A stretch of DNA of 64,000 nucleotides from Acanthosoma haemorrhoidale. Lineage: Eukaryota; Arthropoda; Insecta; Hemiptera; Acanthosomatidae. The position numbers were made by a program, and so were the translations under genes. Where the stretch lies: positions 119,301,454-119,365,453 of the forward strand of contig OV884009.1 of assembly GCA_930367205.1 (NCBI GenBank), written 5' to 3'. Below, piece after piece: positions 1 through 10,515 of the stretch (position 1 is its first letter; every line of letters begins with the position of its first letter). The notes beneath the pieces were generated by a model that was given only the letters and a program-made list of their open reading frames with translations, ran no database searches and was not told the origin of the DNA.

Positions 1-2386
1 TAGAGGCATAGAGCACCATTGGTCTCACTGCTGCGGTATATAGCCAGAATAACATTCTGGGTTGTAGTCCCCAGGTCCTACCCACAGCCCTTTTACATGC
101 ATAGAGGCATCGTAGTGCCTTCATAGTAGTATTCCTGATTTGTTTAGACCAGTCCAATTTACTATCCAGAGTAACCCCTAGATGCTTTACCTCACTACAA
201 ATGCTTACCTGTGTCCCCCCTATATAGGGTGGTCTAACTATAGCATTTCTTTTGTTAGTGAAGATACAGGGATTTATCTTCTGGGGATTGATTCCTAAAC
301 CATTCTTTTCACACCAATCCCTCAAAAGATCCATCGATGCGGAAAGCAACTCAGAAATGGTTTCTGAGAACTTGCCCCCTATGAGCACAGCAATGTCATC
401 AGCATATCCCTGTGCGTAGAACCCTGCAGAGTCTAGGTTTGTTAACAATGAGTCAACAACCAAAAACCACAGTAATGGAGATAACACCCCTCCCTGTGGA
501 CATCCTCCCACTGGCTTCATCCACAGTTTGGTTTGTCCCAATTGTGATTGTAAAATCCTATTCTCTAGCATGGTGTTTATCCAGCTAGAGGCTAAGGAAC
601 TAATCCCCTTTCTTTCTAAGGCCGATGCCATAGTGTTATAGGGTGTGCGATCAAAGGCACCTTCTATATCAACAAAGATGCCTACCATTATTTCTTTATG
701 ATCTAGGGATCTCTCAATCCTGGAGACCAGGTGGTGGAGAGCAATTTCACAGGATTTTCCTGCCTGGTATGCGAATTGAGCGCTATGGAGCGGTCGTTCT
801 ACCAGTATTCCATCCCTAATATGTCTGTCTATGACCTTTTCCAAGGTCTTCATTAAAAATGAAGTCAGACATATTGGTCTGTAAGACTTGGGTTCGTCAT
901 AGGACTCTTTCCCAGGTTTTGGTATGTAACACACTTTTGCCATCCTCCAGCTTACTGGAATATAGCTCAGTGCCAAGCTTCCCCTTAACAAGGTAAGTAT
1001 AAGGGGCCTAATTACTGGTAGGCCTTTTTGTAGCAAGGCTGGGAATATCCCATCAATACCAGGTGATTTGAAGGGAGCAAAAGAATTAATTGCCCACTCC
1101 ACTCTTGCAGAATTGATAATTTTATTTGCTTCTACCCAGTTACCCTTGCAGCTAGTGTGTTCACAGTTGGTAGGGTCATTATTAATCGTATCCATCAGTC
1201 CGCAGCCAGGAAAATGCGCGCGCGCCAGGGCACCGAGGGTTCCCTCCTCAGAATCCGTATAGCCCCCTCCCACCCTGACGGAGCCCAATACTCCCCTGTC
1301 AGACTGCTTGGATAAGATCCTATTTACTCTAAACATGGAAGTTGTATCGTTTATTTCGCTACAAAATTTCTTCCACGCCCTTCTTTTAGCCTTTCTGATT
1401 TCTTTGTTATAATCAGTGAGTGCACGAGTGTCCCATCTGCCTGATCTTTTGGCCGCGTTAAAGAGTTTACGTGTAAGAGCTCTTAACTTGCCAAGTTCAT
1501 TGTTCCACCAGGGACAGTTCCTGTTGGATCTAACATTACATACAGTGTTATTGCCAGTGTATGACTTAATTATTGCCTCAGTCAATGTTGAGTTTAAATG
1601 TTCCAAATGCCAGTTGCTACTCACCACTCTAGGACAGCATTTGACCTCCTCCTCAAGCTGTGTATAGTAGGTTTCCCAGTTTGTAAGTTTGGGATTCCTA
1701 TACACGGCTTCGGACGTGATGTTACCACTTAGATCAAATCTAATGTATCTATGATCTGAGCATGACTCTTCTTCAGAGACATGCCAGCCTTTAACCCTTA
1801 GGCTTATAGTGCGTGTGCTAAGGGTTATGTCAATGACCTCAGATCTGATTCTATTGTTAAAAGTGGCAATATTGCCTCTGTTTAGAATGTCTAGGTCATT
1901 ACTAGTTATGTACTCTACTAAACACTCACCTCTCTGGTTGTTGTTCTTGCTCCCCCAGAGCTGATGGTGAGCGTTCGCGTCAAGCGATGCTATAAGCTCG
2001 CCCCTTAAGCCAGTCCCTTCCGTTAGCTTACTAAGTGCCTCGGTCGGGACTCCTTCTTCATATGGGAGGTAGACCGATGCAATCGTCAACCTCCCACCTT
2101 GATTTCCCTCGTTGAGGGCCATTTGAGCTGCTGCTAAATCTCTAGAACAATATTGCCATAGAGGCAGCATTTTAAGACTGCTCTTATGCAGGATACAGGC
2201 TCTGGAACGCGCGGGTACAGAAATAATCTCATACCCACGCATCGCCAGCCCCCCCATCCTGCCCTTATACAGGTAAGGTTCTTGTATTAGAATAATATCA
2301 ATATCCTTACCTCTCACATACTGCTGCAGAACACCACATGCTGCAATACAGTGGTGCAGATTAATTTGCAGCAGCCTCACCACCAT
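1..2386 (-). CDS. LINE ORF2: AP endonuclease and reverse transcriptase (partial, runs off left edge)
   Basis: This protein nicks the target and reverse-transcribes the element RNA. I translated the frame from the ATG at 2386-2384 to position 1 and met no stop, giving about 795 codons before the edge. The N-terminal endonuclease shows IQEPY (catalytic Glu), LDANAHHQLWGS, a VIDITLS segment and a terminal SDH. The RT follows: KSPGIDG, the palm Asp in VDIEGAFDR, CPQGGVLSP, the YADD catalytic box near reverse position 395, then a KHLGVTLDSK thumb-type motif. The C-terminal part is cut off. The start ATG lies 2 nt past the ORF1 stop in another frame, so reinitiation after ORF1 is a plausible way to translate it. 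Catalytic residues are present, so it could be functional. Confidence 0.85.
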   Translation of the reverse strand, partial: MVVRLLQINLHHCIAACGVLQQYVRGKDIDIILIQEPYLYKGRMGGLAMRGYEIISVPARSRACILHKSSLKMLPLWQYCSRDLAAAQMALNEGNQGGRLTIASVYLPYEEGVPTEALSKLTEGTGLRGELIASLDANAHHQLWGSKNNNQRGECLVEYITSNDLDILNRGNIATFNNRIRSEVIDITLSTRTISLRVKGWHVSEEESCSDHRYIRFDLSGNITSEAVYRNPKLTNWETYYTQLEEEVKCCPRVVSSNWHLEHLNSTLTEAIIKSYTGNNTVCNVRSNRNCPWWNNELGKLRALTRKLFNAAKRSGRWDTRALTDYNKEIRKAKRRAWKKFCSEINDTTSMFRVNRILSKQSDRGVLGSVRVGGGYTDSEEGTLGALARAHFPGCGLMDTINNDPTNCEHTSCKGNWVEANKIINSARVEWAINSFAPFKSPGIDGIFPALLQKGLPVIRPLILTLLRGSLALSYIPVSWRMAKVCYIPKPGKESYDEPKSYRPICLTSFLMKTLEKVIDRHIRDGILVERPLHSAQFAYQAGKSCEIALHHLVSRIERSLDHKEIMVGIFVDIEGAFDRTPYNTMASALERKGISSLASSWINTMLENRILQSQLGQTKLWMKPVGGCPQGGVLSPLLWFLVVDSLLTNLDSAGFYAQGYADDIAVLIGGKFSETISELLSASMDLLRDWCEKNGLGINPQKINPCIFTNKRNAIVRPPYIGGTQVSICSEVKHLGVTLDSKLDWSKQIRNTTMKALRCLYACKRAVGRTWGLQPRMLFWLYTAAVRPMVLYAS

Positions 2387-2388
2387 GA

Positions 2389-3663
2389 TCAGTGCCCGCC
2401 GGCCCCCGGAGGGCCACCCCGAGGCGGACGCCGGGAGACAGCGCCAAACCCAGGCCTCCCCATCACAGAGGGCCCAGACCCAGCGCGCCCCCGAGCCCCC
2501 GCCACGGGGCCACCCCCCGCAGCCGCCATATTCATCGCCTTGGGGCCATCCTTTGGAGTTGGCAAATTCGTCGTAGCGATCCCCTTCAACTCCTCCACCT
2601 CAGGATCGCTCCTTGCCTCCTCCACCTTATCAGCCGCCTTCCTCTCCTGTACTGCTTTTAGCGGCTTCTTCTTATCCAATACCCTGAGAGCGACCTTAGT
2701 GAACCCATAGTTCAGCTTAAGCTTCCGCTTCTCAAGGTATTCCATGCTAGTCTCTGGGGCAGACAGGATCGCAAAGAAGCCATGCTTCTCCACCTTGGTG
2801 CCCAGGAGTCTCCATAATCCGATATCAGGTACCCTAGAGTTTTGGGTCCTGATCCTCTTCATGAAGTGTCCTTCCAGAGGCATTTCTCCTGTAATGAAGG
2901 TTCCTACCTTCACGGTTTTATGAAGCTCCTCCACCTTTCCTACGTGGAGCTCCAGATCCCCACTCATGTTAAAATTGGGTACTATAATCGAAAACCAGTC
3001 CTTGGTCTCCTGGTTGTCGCAGATTATGACACAGGCTCCCACATGTGGGTAAATTCCGCTGAATTCAGCCTGTGTCCCTTTCTCTTCTTCCAGCTGATCG
3101 ACAAATTTCATCAGCTGGCCCTTCATTTCCTCACAATTCTCCTTCGTCAGCTGAGTGGATGGATATCCACTAGGGATAATCGCCACCCTGCTTCCTCCGG
3201 CAGCAATCGCGTAGGATGCAATGCTAGCATCCCCACCCCTATGCCTCTTTGCCATAGGCGCAGAGGTACCGGGTGAGGACCTAATCCTTTTCTCTGGAGC
3301 GCACCCAGACCCTGCCGTATTCCCGGACCCCGAAGGTCCTGGAAGTCCGGCCGGATCCTCAGGTGGCCCTCCAGCCAACATTGCCCTCCTCCACTTCTTC
3401 CTCTGGGCTCCAGAGAACTTGTGCTTGGAGGTCTCGCCTACATCCTTGGATGCAGCGTCCCTACCAGGCACCAAGCTCTCTTGCTCCATTACCAATTCGC
3501 TTACCTCCTCTACAAGCGTCGCAAGCGAGCTCATAGAGGCTTCGTCGTCCACTACCTCAGCGCCAAGGTCCATTGAAGGCCCCTGGGCTGAGTCCTCTCC
3601 GCTGATCAAGCTGACCAGCTCCTCCATATCTTCATTTTCATTGTTTTTTGTGCTGGTACTCAT
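2389..3663 (-). CDS. LINE ORF1 protein with DUF4780-like domain
   Basis: About 424 aa from the ATG at 3663-3661. A GTG twelve bases upstream is open but less likely to be the start. The N-terminal third is acidic and then basic, Gly/Pro-rich and low-complexity. The middle, about residues 150-350, resembles the DUF4780 domain of arthropod LINE ORF1 proteins, including a VIICDNQETKDWF segment. The C-terminus is a Gly/Arg/Pro-rich tail typical of RNA binding. No CCHC zinc knuckle is visible, unlike the J1 ORF1 elsewhere in this window. By analogy it coats element RNA; that role is inferred. The TGA stop is at 2391-2389. The family call rests on memory of DUF4780 patterns, not on a search. Confidence 0.75.
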   Translation of the reverse strand: MSTSTKNNENEDMEELVSLISGEDSAQGPSMDLGAEVVDDEASMSSLATLVEEVSELVMEQESLVPGRDAASKDVGETSKHKFSGAQRKKWRRAMLAGGPPEDPAGLPGPSGSGNTAGSGCAPEKRIRSSPGTSAPMAKRHRGGDASIASYAIAAGGSRVAIIPSGYPSTQLTKENCEEMKGQLMKFVDQLEEEKGTQAEFSGIYPHVGACVIICDNQETKDWFSIIVPNFNMSGDLELHVGKVEELHKTVKVGTFITGEMPLEGHFMKRIRTQNSRVPDIGLWRLLGTKVEKHGFFAILSAPETSMEYLEKRKLKLNYGFTKVALRVLDKKKPLKAVQERKAADKVEEARSDPEVEELKGIATTNLPTPKDGPKAMNMAAAGGGPVAGARGRAGSGPSVMGRPGFGAVSRRPPRGGPPGAGGH

Positions 3664-4065
3664 TTTTGTTCCCACGAATGCGGGGGAAGTTACTCTGCAG
3701 GTACTGCCCCCTCTCCCTGCAGAGGGCGTTTAATACAATGGGGTGCGCCTGGTGCCCCAAGGGGGTCGATTAGAGACAGTGCATTTTTATACACCCCCTG
3801 CCATTCGGCCACAGCTCGAGCTCCTCTACACTTGGCTTGGGTGTTTAAGAGATCTCCACATGGATTCCATGGGGAGATCCCGCCTCTGTCGTCCGCGAGT
3901 CCATCGGACTCCCCAGGGGGTACCACTTGGAGGTGACAGTAGGCGTTGGTAGGGATAGGTCAGACTGGGAGTTCACAAGCAGTGAGTAGGGCACTATTGC
4001 TTGATTCCTCCGCTACGAGTAAAGGAGACCCCCGCACCTGTCTCCCTCTCTAGTCTTTCCATTAC
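3664..4065 (-). promoter_or_regulatory. 5' UTR and probable internal promoter of LINE I0
   Basis: About 400 bp upstream of ORF1, more GC-rich than the surrounding DNA and with no ORF of interest. LINEs of this group carry an internal promoter in this position. No TATA box is evident. The outer boundary is approximate. Confidence 0.4.
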
Positions 4066-4077
4066 CCTACCCATTTA

Positions 4078-5688
4078 CCCCCCTAGTAACCATTTTTCTA
4101 AGACCAATTCACAAACTGCCTCCTCCTTCATTTATTAGGGGCCAAGTTGATTGGGACCACTTCCGCCAGCTTTTTGCAGATTCTGCAGACCTCAAATTGT
4201 CTCTGAAAACATCCCAAGGCCAAGAATGCAATGCGTACTTTCACTACTCTGGTCCAGATGTCGGCTTGGGAGGCATCTGCAGCCCACCGTCTTCAAACAA
4301 TTCGCAACGATAATCCTTTACTTCAGCTTTTAAAAGACCTAATTTAGTTCAAATGCCACTCGAGAACAGTGTGGCAAAGATCCCGAAATCCTGCTGATCG
4401 TCGCTCGTACAATTATTACTGCAGATTGGTAAAGCGGCATATAGCATCCTTCCAATCCGATTTCTTTAATTCCCATCTCTCCTCTCTGTCTATAGGAAAT
4501 AATTCCCAGTGGAATGGAACTAAAAAGATCCTAAAATATCATCCCGTCTCACACCCACTTCGTCCGATGATGGGTCCTGGGCGGCTTCAGATGAGGAAAG
4601 ATCGCGTACCCTCTGTTTGTTTCCTATGCGTTCACACCTCATCTTAGCCATCAAAACCATACTCATGCCACAACTGTTGAAGATTTCCTCACTTCACCTA
4701 TCCCTCTCTCACTTCCACCAAAAGCCGGTAAGCCCCTCTGAAAAAGGGTCCAGTCTCCAGGATATGATATTCTCTAATCCTCTAATCCTCTAATTTTCCA
4801 ACAACTTCCTCCTAAAGTGATAATTTTTCTAACCTACATTTATACTTGCATTATCCAAGTGACACACTTTCCTCTACTCTGGAAACATTCTATTATTGTC
4901 CTATTCGCTAAACCCGGTAAACCACCCAATGACCTCCTCCTGTCATGGTGCAATGTAGCAATGTAATCCACTCAAAACTTTGAAAAACTCCTATTAAAAC
5001 GTTTACTTCCACTTGTTGAATCCCAAAACCTTTTTCCTACTTACTAGTGTGGTTTCCATCCACGACGTTCTACTGCTCAACAAGGCCTTTGCGTTGTTGA
5101 TCACATATCCTTAGCCCTTGAAACCAAACAATATTGCGCTGAGAACAATAGTCAATGCCCCTTATTACGTCAGCAACAAAATCTTTCATAACGATCGTAA
5201 TGTACACTATTTTTTCAACTTTAACTCATCATCAATTTAACTCATCCCTTACAAGTTCATAAAATTCAATCGAAACTTATCCAACCACCCTAATACCCAG
5301 TCATTACACTGCGCCACACATAATTACCTATAATCCTACATCTACAATCCTCCTCGGAGACTGTAGCGGCTGTGGGCTCTTGACCAGCTGTAAATAAGTG
5401 ACTGTAGGAGTCCGGCAATGGCCAGTTACTCCAATCATGTCTTGAGCGTCTGTGGGTCTCGCACTCTTGGGCAGCCTTCACTGGCTTGTATCCGATGACA
5501 CGGGCGATGGAGAAACGTGGGGGACTTCCCAAGATCCCGCTTACTCTTTCGCATGCGAGGGAGGTACAAGCATGTGGATTTGAGAGATCTTTGGGCTGTT
5601 ATTAAATACTGTATGAATGAGCAAGTGAATGAATCGAAGACAATTACTTATTGCCCATAAAGGAAATTGTAATTTTATCACTATAAAG
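4078..5688 (+). pseudogene. Decayed J-family LINE copy (J3): end of endonuclease, part of RT, 3' UTR
   Basis: This stretch aligns by eye with J1 at 56370-58590, beginning around the shared text caaactgcctcctcctt. It holds the end of the endonuclease region and the start of the RT, with many frameshifts. About 730 bp corresponding to J1 57465-58195 are missing at a junction near 5140, and this removes the RT catalytic core. The 3' part (5290-5688) keeps a 3' UTR that J1 itself has lost. At the position of J1's premature stop (56677) this copy still has an arginine codon (near 4380). The left end abuts LINE I0, so whether it was 5'-truncated or split by I0 cannot be seen. Confidence 0.8.
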
Positions 5689-5877
5689 AATCTCCTTAAA
5701 CTATTGGACAAAACACCATTTTTAAGAATTCTCACTTAATTCGCTACCACACGCTTTTTCGAATGAAATAATTTTCAATATATATTTATATCCCTCTATT
5801 GGTCCTAAGAATTCCCTAAAGGATGATTGAGGGATAGATAAATCACCCCCGAAGCTATAAAAAAATTAAATAATTCA
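5689..5877. repeat. 189-bp repeat, copy 1, directly after a J-family tail
   Basis: Begins after the ATAAAG of the J3 tail and ends at ttaaataattca. It matches 9256-9444 at equal length with a single difference seen by eye (Ser/Pro not applicable; it is non-coding). The J tails immediately upstream differ at many positions and by an indel. It could be the true J 3' UTR terminus homogenised by conversion, or a separate sequence. Confidence 0.8.
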
Positions 5878-6436
5878 GTACACACCTAGATCGTAAATTA
5901 TGGATATTGACTTTATGACGTCTTGTGCAAGGTCTCTTGTATCAAAGCGCAACATGCGCATGCCTTAACGTGTTCACGTGATTCTCAAACCTAATCACAC
6001 TCACTACGACGCTATCGTGGGTAAATTTAATGCTGCAGACATAGCACGTTTTATCCTGAAACAATAAAAAAAAAAGAAACTTATATCTCGTTAACGAGAG
6101 CCGTTCCGTCCCGTCTAGTTCATATTTATTTCCCAACCAACTAATTCCACCTCATTTAACCACAGTTATTGATTGCTACAGGACCGCGCATTTTCTCTAA
6201 GCCTTGATAAAATCGAGGATGTTTTTCCTCGTCCCAGCCCATCAAATAACAATTTAACTACGTGCTTAAAGTTAATTAGGGCTAAAGTTGCACGGAAAGT
6301 GGTAAATGATACACGATTAAAATGGCAAGGATTTGTGCCTCCTCTCAACTGAGAGCAACTCGGTTACGGGGCTCGCACTTTGTTCCACGAAATGAGCCTA
6401 CGTTTTAAACCACCCTCATCGGTTTTACTACGTTTA
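5878..6436. other. AT-rich non-coding stretch
   Basis: Only short chance ORFs. No repeat, RNA gene or domain recognised. Confidence 0.6.
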
Positions 6437-6539
6437 CAGGTGGTCTGAAAAGTTTCCGACCTAACAAAGCTTTTATTTTAGCTTTTATTTATTTTATTAT
6501 CATCTTCATGTTGAGTTTAGAAACTTTTCAGACCACCTG
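6437..6539. mobile_element. 103-bp MITE with 20-bp terminal inverted repeats, TTTA target duplication
   Basis: Starts CAGGTGGTCTGAAAAGTTTC and ends with its exact reverse complement. TTTA occurs directly outside both ends (6433-6436 and 6540-6543). The interior is AT-rich and has no ORF. The AAAAGTTTC motif recalls mariner-type ends, but the apparent 4-bp TTTA duplication does not match a plain TA duplication, so the superfamily is left open. Confidence 0.75.
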
Positions 6540-7136
6540 TTTATGACTTGATTGACAGTTATAATACCTTTGTTTGATAATAGTTCACTAAAGCTCCACA
6601 CAAAATTTATATCAGCAATCAGACCTCTAATTGGCTCTTTATCGTTTCTCATAAAGTTGCTTTTATTTGAACCGTTCATCAAGTAGCCAATAAAACTAAT
6701 ATGCGAGATAAAATAACCCTAAAAAAATACTGTTTGTTTTAAAGTCCCCAGCACAATGTGGTTTAATGACTTCTGTAATTACAATTTGAAAACAATAAAA
6801 CATGTATTACTTATTGTTAATCAAGATGTTGAAATGAAAACTGTTTGCGCCTATATAAAATTTAAAAACAGAAAACTTTATGTTAGAAAAAGAAGAAAAT
6901 TATTTCATTGGCTATCGCTGCTACTGCTACCTATGAGATACAGCAGGAACGGCCTCGCGCGTTGGACAGCTTTTTTGGGGTTTGTTGAGACCAGTCACTA
7001 TGGATCCTAACTTCGTTGTGGTAGCATCAGAATTTGTCGAGTGCCGAAATTAACTTGTGAGATTAATTTGACGAATCCTAAGTTATCGGTTTGAATTTGA
7101 TTGTAGTCATAACAGATACATGGTTCGAAAGGTTTT

Positions 7137-7345
7137 TTGTATCCTTCGCCTAAAATCGAGGAAAGCAGTCAAAAATCATCAATTAGGCCAGAAGCTCCTG
7201 CCCGAGGCTGGACCGATCACCGGACAGGTAAAAGGGGATTGATTCCTAAAATTTTCCTTTCAATTTCGATATATCCGATCCCGAAAACGACGTCTTTTCC
7301 CTTACAGAGAGACGGGTCAGCGGCGACGGGATTCCGTTATTGGTG
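7137..7345 (+). other. Possible spliced exon pair of an unknown transcript (weak)
   Basis: A GT donor follows CGGACAG at 7228. A pyrimidine-rich tract ending in TTACAG closes an 80-bp candidate intron at 7307. The next block (7308-7345) ends at a strong GTAAGT donor. The segment is less AT-rich than its surroundings. No homologous protein is recognised, and chance remains the likeliest explanation. Confidence 0.15.
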
Positions 7346-7888
7346 GTAAGTTTGAAATTTATTGAATCTAAAATTATTAATTTATTGATTATTAATATAA
7401 TTTGTTGCTATGTTTTACTCGATTTCGGTATTTGTCGTCGTTATTTTATATCACAGTCCACTGTTGCTTCTCTATCAGAGAAATAACTTGAAAACTCGTT
7501 CGTTCTAATTTTGACATAAAATTGTTTTAGATTTCACAGATAATTTATCCGCGTTCACAAAAACAATGCACAAAAACAAGTTAGATCATATTTGGAACAC
7601 TGCTAAAAAGGATCTAATTTAAAGATCAATATTAATTAAAAAAAAAAAATGGTTCTACGAAAAGCAAAAGTAGAAGCGATATTTTAAATGTGATGTGAAA
7701 CAGCATTACTTTTTCTTTAAGATGGTCTAAATATTTTATTTTAATATTGATCATTAAATTATATCCTTTTTTACAATGGATCCAAATATGATCGTCACTC
7801 GCTTTTGCACATTGTTTCATTAAACACTACGTATTAGGTAATAAGAAGGACCTAATGCAGACATGCACGGTGGCTCAAAACCTTCTCC

Positions 7889-7892
<4 letters not shown>

Positions 7893-7950
<58 letters not shown>
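7893..7950. repeat. (TA)n microsatellite, 58 bp, not occupied by an element
   Basis: Pure alternating TA. It is the same kind of sequence that flanks the retrotransposons right of 32 kb, but it is empty here. Confidence 0.95.
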
Positions 7951-7955
<5 letters not shown>

Positions 7956-8969
7956 TAATGTGACACCTTCTTTTATCAAGCTGAGACGATATCGCAACAA
8001 AGTCATCCGCTCTATAAAGGGAGTATTGTTTGCATTACAGCTTCAATGGCTACTTGTCATTATAGTCCAACAAAGAATCACAACCGGTGGATGACTTTTT
8101 AAAAAGCTTTAATTGACATGATATTAACAATTAGGTCAAGTACTACAAGGATCTAGGGTGACAATGAGAGGTGCTGTTGATAATGAGAAGCAAGTTGCTT
8201 AGTAAGCTGAATGTCCTTAACTTCTCCTCTTGTCTTGAAGATTTGACCTTTCCGAACATTTTGCTGTGAAATGGGTTTGAGCTCAAACAGCTGATTGTGC
8301 TGAATTTGATATTCTAGATTTACAAACATTATGAAGATTATTATATATGCTCATTGTATGAATAAAAACAATAAATAATGATAAGAGAAAGTGAATACAA
8401 TATTGGGTAGTCCATATTAGTATCCAAGATAACTTCATGAGTTATATCTGGTAATGAGAGTATTAAAGCTAATGTATAAATGTTTATAACTAGTTAGTAC
8501 GTGTTTCTCGGATAAAACAGTGGTGTCTAAATCATGTTCGTAGTTTGTATGTGTATTTTTTCCCTAGTATCTACTTTAATAATAGACGATAAAGGCAAAA
8601 AGGTATACGCAAAGTACTACCACCCACAATTAATACATAAGATAATTAAAAGGTTAGGTATACATTAATAAAATTATTATATTTAATGAAAGGAGTAGGA
8701 TTTATGACTGTTATAGTTATACTATGATCTAAATTTTTATGAAATGCATTAAATATACAATTATTACTAATATTATAAGGAATAATACAATATAAGTTGG
8801 ATTTTATATAATTACACGTTTCAATGTAAGTTTCTTGTATATTATACAATTTCAAATTGTTTAGTGCAACAATGGTTATTACATGATTGTCATTTTGTAC
8901 AGACCCAGATAGAAGATAAATTGAACTCAGTTTTGGTTCTTCCTTTTTTGGTAACTATATGATGTAATG

Positions 8970-9255
8970 AATGATTTCATGAGCGTATGTGGCTCTTGCG
9001 CTCTTCGTCAGCCTCCAATCGTTCGTATCCAGAGACGTGGCTGACGGAGGAGCGTGTGGGACTTCACAAAACTCCGCTTCCTCTTTCGCATGGGAGGGAG
9101 GTGACATCCATGTGAATTTGGGAGGTCTCTAGGCTGTTTGTAAATGCTGTATGAATGAGCGAGTGAATGAAAATTGTAAATATGGTATGAATGAGAACAT
9201 TTATCACAATTACTTATTGCCCAATAAGACCTATTGTAATTTTATCACAATAAAG
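8970..9255 (+). pseudogene. 5'-truncated J-family LINE tail (J2)
   Basis: Matches the 3' end of J1 (from about 58450) and the J3 tail. Only about 286 bp of the terminal region is present, as expected for a 5'-truncated LINE insertion. No coding potential remains. It ends with ACAATAAAG just before the 189-bp repeat. Confidence 0.75.
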
Positions 9256-9444
9256 AATCTCCTTAAACTATTGGACAAAACACCATTTTTAAGAATTCTC
9301 ACTTAATTCACTACCACACGCTTTTTCGAATGAAATAATTTTCAATATATATTTATATCCCTCTATTGGTCCTAAGAATTCCCTAAAGGATGATTGAGGG
9401 ATAGATAAATCACCCCCGAAGCTATAAAAAAATTAAATAATTCA
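9256..9444. repeat. 189-bp repeat, copy 2, directly after a J-family tail
   Basis: Equal in length to 5689-5877, with one visible difference. See the entry for copy 1. Confidence 0.8.
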
Positions 9445-10424
9445 AGTTTCAATATACTATTAATATTTTGTTCAGTTAGGTGCATTTTATAGTATGCGTC
9501 CATATTTTCATAAGCCAGCTAACTGCTGTTCCAAGTTCGTTTATGATACCTCTTTTTTCTCTTTTGGATATAAGGATTTCTACTCTGTTTGATAAGAATG
9601 TCAGTTGTTTTTTTATCAACATTTGTTTTGTGGAGCGCTTCAAGTCAACCATGGAAGATTTTAGCTCTTCTAGTTCGTTAATTACTAGGGTGAGATTAGA
9701 TAAATGTACAATTGTCTTATAAGAGGTGGTTACGTTTGTGATCAGGAAGTTTAAATGTTAGTAGTCAAGTCTGTTATTTTATATGCTGTAGTTGCTGTGA
9801 GAATCCATTCCCATTAGTCCTCCATCTGAAACAGTTAGTTCTTGTGATATTAGTTGTCTCTTTGGGGGTTTTCTTTTTCTAACTACGTTATCTATGTGCT
9901 TCTAATATTTTGTTTTGTTTGAGAATAAAAGACATACCGTTCTTTTTCGTCAGTAATGTTTTTTCTAATATTTTTTTTTTGTTTTTCGTTATTAACTAAT
10001 TGTTCAACTACCAATGATTCTTCCTTAGCTGTCTGCGATTACACAAACCTGTCTCAGGGTAATTAGTCTCCGAACAGTAGTTTCAGGTAAACCACGGGCT
10101 TTGACTGTCTTATACCAAACCAAATGTTATAATTCTTTAGTAGGAGAATGTGGGAGTATTCTTTAGTAGGACGTACTAGTAAGGAGTTATTGAACAAAGA
10201 TCGAAATAAAGGTACAAAAAGGTAGTCATTCTGAGGCGCACAGGCACGCCAGATTAGAAAACTTATATTTTTGATAATGGCCTTGGTACATAGAACATAT
10301 CCAAAGCCGAAAACTACATGACCTTTTGTCAGGTAAAATTTACTTGGCCACTCGGCTATAAATCAAAATAGAAATTCCTGTATAATTTTTATTAAATACA
10401 TTTTTTGAATATTTCACTTTATGG

Positions 10425-10515
10425 AAACATTTATTATTAATAAAAAAAAAATTGAAAGCCAAAATAATTCTATTAGGAAGCACATTTCGATTTTTTCAAA
10501 ATGAGTCACTTGTTT
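10425..10515. repeat. Dispersed AT-rich repeat, copy 1
   Basis: Shares a block containing acatttattattaat, an A-run, and gaaagccaaaataattcta with 11455-11560, with indels. Not classified. Confidence 0.55.

Larger units (their letters stand above)
1..4065 (-). mobile_element. LINE I0 (I/Jockey-group non-LTR retrotransposon), 3' end beyond the window
   Basis: The two ORFs on the minus strand have the order and spacing of a two-ORF LINE: ORF1, then ORF2 starting two bases after the ORF1 stop. The 5' end lies to the right. It is placed near 4065 because recognisable J-family LINE sequence resumes at about 4078, but no target-site duplication could be identified. The 3' UTR and tail are outside the window. 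No stop or frameshift was found in either ORF on manual translation, so this copy may be young. The ORF2 motifs fit the I/Jockey supergroup; I cannot settle the exact clade. Confidence 0.85.
6544..8969. other. AT-rich non-coding stretch with microsatellite
   Basis: No protein domain recognised. It holds the (TA)n tract at 7893-7950, the possible small exons at 7137-7345, and a segment at about 8128-8200 that reappears at about 10585-10645. Confidence 0.55.
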
